NCBI GenBank assembly: GCA_905182535.1
Contig: CAJJBZ010000016.1
Location: 1-64,000 of the forward strand
Length of the DNA stretch: 64,000 nucleotides
Direction: 5' to 3'
DNA from: an uncultured Planktomarina sp.
GTDB taxonomy: Bacteria > Pseudomonadota > Alphaproteobacteria > Rhodobacterales > Rhodobacteraceae
The notes under the pieces were generated by a model. It was not told the DNA's origin. It was given only the letters and a program-made list of their open reading frames with translations, and did not search any database. Position numbers and translations under genes: made by a program. The first letter of the stretch is position 1. Each line of letters starts with the position of its first letter. This document shows, piece after piece, positions 60,421-64,000 of the stretch.

Positions 60421-60442
60421 AAAAGGGCCAGAAGGCCCTTTT
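60421..60442 (-). terminator. Hairpin between potD and potB (attenuator)
   Basis: A perfect 9-base stem, AAAAGGGCC (60421-60429) with GGCCCTTTT (60434-60442), and a 4-base loop. On the minus strand it follows the binding-protein gene and has a TTTT tail from its own arm. It probably lowers expression of the permeases relative to the binding protein, like the hairpin after proX. Confidence 0.65.
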
Positions 60443-60456
60443 CAATTTTGAGTTTT

Positions 60457-61548
60457 TTATTTTGCAAGCCAAGCTTGGAACTTAGACTCTATGTCGTCTT
60501 TATAATCCGCCCAAAAAGCGTAGTTCATAAGGAACGTATTTGTCGAGTTTGCAGGATCAGTTGGCATGTGAGGCGCCATGTCGATACCTAGTTCCGCATG
60601 CTTATCAACCAACAGGGCTGATGACGCACGAGTCGGGCCATAGCTGATCCATCTGGACTGATCTGCAAGACGCTGTGTGTCAGTTGCAAATCTCACATAG
60701 TGCAGCGCACGTGCTTGACGCTCTGGGCTAAGACCAGTTGGAATAATCCAGCCGTCAAGATCATAAATTTGACCGTCCCAAAGCATTGAAACTGGCTGAT
60801 TTTGCTCTTCGATCAAGGCAAATAAGCGACCATTGAAAGTAGAGCCCATGACGACTTCGCCATCGGCAAGCAATTGTGGTGTATCGGCACCAGCTGACCA
60901 CCAGATCACGTCATCTTTGATGGTATCAAGTTTAGCAAGAGCTTGATCCTGACCAGCGGCAGTTTCCAACATCGGATAAATGTCTGCTTTAGCTACGCCA
61001 TCACACAATAGCGCCCACTCCATATTGGAAAGAGCACCCTTTTTTAACGAACGCTTGCCAGGATACGTTTCGGTATCAAAAATCGCACAGATGCTTGTTG
61101 GAGGCGTACTGCCAACCATATCGTTACGATAGCCCACTGTGTATGAATAAACGATTTGTGGAATAAAGCAGTCTGATACGATGAAATCACCGAAGTCATT
61201 TGAAGCAAGAGTTCCGTCTGGTGCGTCGGCCAACATGAAATCGTGATCGATTTCCATTGCAAGACCTTCGTCGCAAAGCTGCATTGCTGGACCAGCTTCA
61301 ACGTCGACGACATCCCAGGTTAGGTTGCCAGCTTCTTTCATAGCACGCAATTTTGGGACGGCTGTACCGGCACTTTCATCATTAATGATAGTGACGCCAG
61401 TATTTGCCGTGTAGGGTTCATGATAAGCTTTAAGTTGTGATTTTGAATAAGCACCACCCCAAGAAACGATAGTCATTTCCTCGGCAAGTGCTAATCCTGC
61501 AAATAGCGAAAGTGCCGCCGTTGCAAAAACAGTTTTTGTAAATTTCAT
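60457..61548 (-). CDS. potD: ABC transporter substrate-binding protein, PotD-like
   Basis: A 363-residue periplasmic binding protein. The signal peptide MKFTKTVFATAALSLFAGL is cleaved near ALA-EE. The mature protein begins EEMTIVSWGGAYSKSQ and is of the PotD/PotF class. Residues such as VIWWSAGADTPQLLADGEV line the ligand region; an exact ligand cannot be read, and polyamines, aminobutyrate or N-methyl compounds are all possible. ATG 61548 follows GTGGGAGAATGTA. Placed beside the monooxygenase/carnitine operons, it may import their substrate. Confidence 0.88.
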   Translation of the reverse strand: MKFTKTVFATAALSLFAGLALAEEMTIVSWGGAYSKSQLKAYHEPYTANTGVTIINDESAGTAVPKLRAMKEAGNLTWDVVDVEAGPAMQLCDEGLAMEIDHDFMLADAPDGTLASNDFGDFIVSDCFIPQIVYSYTVGYRNDMVGSTPPTSICAIFDTETYPGKRSLKKGALSNMEWALLCDGVAKADIYPMLETAAGQDQALAKLDTIKDDVIWWSAGADTPQLLADGEVVMGSTFNGRLFALIEEQNQPVSMLWDGQIYDLDGWIIPTGLSPERQARALHYVRFATDTQRLADQSRWISYGPTRASSALLVDKHAELGIDMAPHMPTDPANSTNTFLMNYAFWADYKDDIESKFQAWLAK

Positions 61549-61657
61549 TACATTCTCCCACACGTCCCGTTCTTTATGAAAAAAAATTGCGTTACGGGTT
61601 AAACAGCAAATTCTTTATATTCGCCTACTATCAAGCAGACGATATGGCTTGCAGCGC

Positions 61658-62779
61658 TTATGCGTCTAATGCGCGACAATCGGATGGTAACCAACCAATA
61701 TCAATCTTGGCGCCAGGCACCAAACGCACCTGATCAGGTGCGTTCCGGGTCTTAACTATAAAGTTGTCATTGCCAGCTACTCTAAGGCGAGTGCGAAAAA
61801 TATCACCCATGTAAATAAATTCAAGCACCTCTGCGGTCAGCGTGTGCGCACCCGGTTGAAAACGTTCTTTATTAAACTCTACCCGTTCCGGCCGGATTGA
61901 AACCCTGGTACGTTCACCAGCTTTGGAAACATTGACTGGGTTACAATCAATCAGACCACCACCATCTAGCTGTACCAAAGCAACTCCGTTAGTAATTTCT
62001 TTAACGATGCCTTCCAGAGTATTATTCTCGCCAATAAATTGAGCAACAAAGCTATTTTTTGGCGACTCATACAACTCGTCAGGTGGCGCTAATTGCTGAA
62101 TCCGACCATCATCAAACACAGCCACACGATCTGACATAGTCAGCGCCTCAGTCTGGTCGTGCGTTACGTAGACTACGGTAATCCCCAAATTATTAGCAAT
62201 GCGCTTTATCTCAAACTGCATGTGTTCGCGCAGCTGTTTATCGAGTGCTCCTAGCGGCTCATCCATTAAAACTAACTTTGGATTTGTAAGCAGGGCCCGC
62301 GCCAGCGCTACACGCTGTTGTTGGCCACCTGACAATTGGGCAGGCCGACGTCCGCCAAACTGCCCCATTTGCACCATTTCAAGCGCTCGCTTCACTTTAG
62401 TATCACGTTCCGATTTGGAAAATTTTCGAACCTCAAGAGGAAATGCTAAATTTTCGGCAACAGTCATGTGGGGAAACAACGCATAGTTTTGGAAAACCAT
62501 TCCAATCCCACGCTTGTGGGGAGCAATATTATTGATTGAAACACCATCCAAAATTATATCACCATGGGTAGCAGTTTCAAATCCAGCCAGCATCATTAAA
62601 CAAGTGGTCTTGCCGGATCCAGATGGCCCCAAAAGAGTTAAAAACTCACCACGAGGGATGGCCAAACTTAGATCTTTTACGACTAAGACCTCACCGTCGT
62701 AACTTTTTTGCACGCGCTGAAATTCAACAAATGCTTTAGCTTGTGCCTCAGCCAAATCATATTCTCCGTATTTTACCAT
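61658..62779 (-). CDS. potA: ABC transporter ATP-binding protein, PotA-like
   Basis: A 373-residue ATPase with a C-terminal TOBE domain. Walker A is [15 protein letters not shown], the Q-loop [20 protein letters not shown], the signature [17 protein letters not shown], Walker [14 protein letters not shown], and the switch histidine is in [10 protein letters not shown]. It is the first gene of the leftward operon potA-potD-potB-potC and intact. Two further residue blocks, [10 protein letters not shown] and [14 protein letters not shown], are in the TOBE part as expected. Confidence 0.9.
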   Translation of the reverse strand: MVKYGEYDLAEAQAKAFVEFQRVQKSYDGEVLVVKDLSLAIPRGEFLTLLGPSGSGKTTCLMMLAGFETATHGDIILDGVSINNIAPHKRGIGMVFQNYALFPHMTVAENLAFPLEVRKFSKSERDTKVKRALEMVQMGQFGGRRPAQLSGGQQQRVALARALLTNPKLVLMDEPLGALDKQLREHMQFEIKRIANNLGITVVYVTHDQTEALTMSDRVAVFDDGRIQQLAPPDELYESPKNSFVAQFIGENNTLEGIVKEITNGVALVQLDGGGLIDCNPVNVSKAGERTRVSIRPERVEFNKERFQPGAHTLTAEVLEFIYMGDIFRTRLRVAGNDNFIVKTRNAPDQVRLVPGAKIDIGWLPSDCRALDA

Positions 62780-63282
62780 TCCAAGCGAAAGGTATTATTT
62801 TGGAGATCATTAACGAGCAAATCAGTCTTTGGTGCAACCGTAAATCTAATAATACCTTAGGTAAATGAACAAAATAATACCTGTTGACTTGGCTAAACGC
62901 ACCATGGAAGGGCTAATTAACAAACATGTAGACTAAATAAACAAAATATTAGTAATCCGTTAAACCTATTATTTGTAAGAACAACGCATTTTTTGCTGAT
63001 CAGAAAGAATCAGTCAGTTTTTATCTAATGCTCATTCTCCTTTTCTGGGAGCTATTCACTACAAATTTTTGTTATCTAGCAATATATCCATTCATTATTT
63101 TTTACCAAATAGGTAAATTTTCATCCTACGTACCCGCAACATAAGACGGAAGACTTGGCCATTGACCATTGCCACCACAATGTAAAAACTACACTCATCC
63201 AAAAAACGCATGTACCATTGAATTGTCTGTCAAAGAATATATGCGTCTTTTTAGAAATTGGGCCTAAATAGGACACAAAATA
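62780..63282. other. Intergenic region between potA and the flavin reductase
   Basis: A 503-base AT-rich divergent region. It must carry the promoters of the pot operon and of the flavin reductase gene, but I could not pick boxes with confidence. No coding frame, RNA gene or clear repeat was found. Confidence 0.4.
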
Positions 63283-63777
63283 ATGGTTGATCGCAAGTTA
63301 TTCATTGAAGCTATGCGCAATGTTGCACAATCGGTCACAGTTGTGACTACTAGGGGCAAAAGTGGGGCAACCGGTGCAACTGTTAGTGCATTTTCGTCAT
63401 TATCTGCCGACCCACCCTCGGTTTTGGTCTGCTTGCGATCCGACAGTCGGATTGGCTTGGCCGTGGCACTCAATCAGGTATTTTGCGTAAATGTCCTGCC
63501 CGAGGGTGCCCGATCATTGGCAGACCGGTTTTCAGGCCTTTATGACACCGAACAACCAGACCGTTTTGGTGCAGTCAATTTTATAGAAGGGCCCACAGGC
63601 CCAGTTTTAGAAGGTGCGACAGCCTTTGAGTGCATATTAGACAACATCATCACTCATGGCAGTCATGATATTTGCATTGGCAATGTAAGGTCTGTTACCA
63701 AGTGCGATAGGCTACCCTTAACATATATGGACGGCGGCTTTCACATTGTACGGCCTGAGGCGAAGAACCAAGATTAA
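63283..63777 (+). CDS. Flavin reductase family protein (second copy)
   Basis: A 164-residue NAD(P)H:flavin reductase domain protein, intact. Typical runs are RNVAQSVTVVTTRGKSGATG, SAFSSLSADPPSVLVCLRSD and FCVNVLPEGARSLADRFSG, with HGSHDICIGNVRSV near the end. It is like RutF/HpaC and differs clearly from the copy at 56.2 kb. It stands alone, divergent from the pot operon, and could supply reduced flavin to the luciferase-like monooxygenase at 51.1 kb. The remaining 223 bases of the window hold no gene I can support. Confidence 0.85.
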   Translation: MVDRKLFIEAMRNVAQSVTVVTTRGKSGATGATVSAFSSLSADPPSVLVCLRSDSRIGLAVALNQVFCVNVLPEGARSLADRFSGLYDTEQPDRFGAVNFIEGPTGPVLEGATAFECILDNIITHGSHDICIGNVRSVTKCDRLPLTYMDGGFHIVRPEAKNQD

Positions 63778-64000
63778 ATGCTTGTAAAACTTAGCAGTGG
63801 CGCAACATAGCTTGCAGAGTGCAATAACGACACGAACATAGTGCTCAGAATCAGATAATCTACAGGCCAGTTGGTGTTTCGAACCATAGGTGGGCTGCAA
63901 CCCTCTAAGCGACGCCACCACCACAGCGACTGTAGCCCATAGCACCATCATTTCGCGCACCAGCACCCAAAAGCGCAGTTCCAGTGGTAATCTTAGGCAA

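Overview
The window looks like a chromosomal segment of a marine alphaproteobacterium, most likely Rhodobacterales (Roseobacter group). This is inferred from gene content: PutA without an N-terminal DNA-binding domain next to a divergent Lrp gene, an arginase-ornithine cyclodeaminase-PutA run, a DmdA-like GcvT-family protein, hydantoinase A/B, a carnitine gene set, and Pot-type ABC permeases with long N-terminal extensions. No rRNA, tRNA, CRISPR array, IS element or prophage gene was seen. Most of the content is catabolism and uptake of small nitrogenous compounds.

Layout. 0-13 kb is AT-rich: an ornithine cyclodeaminase/threonine dehydratase-like pair, an SbmA-type transporter, a cupin and an FAD monooxygenase facing away from each other, an RND efflux pump with its fusion protein, a YtoQ-family protein and a damaged glycerate kinase. 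13-22 kb holds a CMD protein, a FadH-like flavoenzyme, a thiamine-diphosphate enzyme, a GMC oxidoreductase, a 3-oxoacid CoA-transferase pair and the DmdA-like protein. 22-34 kb is visibly more GC-rich: a LysR regulator, HyuA/HyuB, a sarcosine oxidase-like flavoprotein, a uronate dehydrogenase-like protein, an Old Yellow Enzyme, a DUF1989 protein, a diaminopropionate ammonia-lyase-like protein, an M24 peptidase and an Asp/Glu racemase-family protein. 34-40 kb is an arginine-to-glutamate route (arginase, ocd, putA) with a divergent Lrp regulator, followed by the decayed remains of a second putA/lrp locus. 40-44 kb is a ProXWV-type betaine/carnitine ABC transporter.

44-57 kb combines a carnitine/gamma-butyrobetaine pathway (NDP-forming acyl-CoA synthetase, acyl-CoA dehydrogenase, BKACE, CdhR-like regulator, carnitine dehydrogenase, CaiD, CaiB-like CoA-transferase) with a flavin-monooxygenase module (luciferase-like oxygenase, flavin reductase, RidA, alpha/beta hydrolase, aldehyde dehydrogenase, amino-acid-synthesis family protein). 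The two sets are interleaved in two divergent operons with overlapping genes. 57-63 kb is a PotADBC-type uptake system, and a second flavin reductase lies at 63.3 kb. I take 44-64 kb to be one functional unit, probably importing and breaking down a quaternary-ammonium or N-methyl compound. The substrate of the monooxygenase part is not evident.

A technical point affects the whole annotation. About 20 genes are interrupted by one-base insertions or deletions, mostly in short runs of one base. In each case the two halves join into a normal family-length protein when one base is corrected. This looks more like sequencing or assembly error than decay, so such genes are annotated over their full length with the break noted. 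True remnants are the sulfatase-modifying-factor fragment at 30.0-30.3 kb and the putA/lrp relics at 40.2-40.6 kb. The glycerate kinase carries several lesions and may be a genuine pseudogene.
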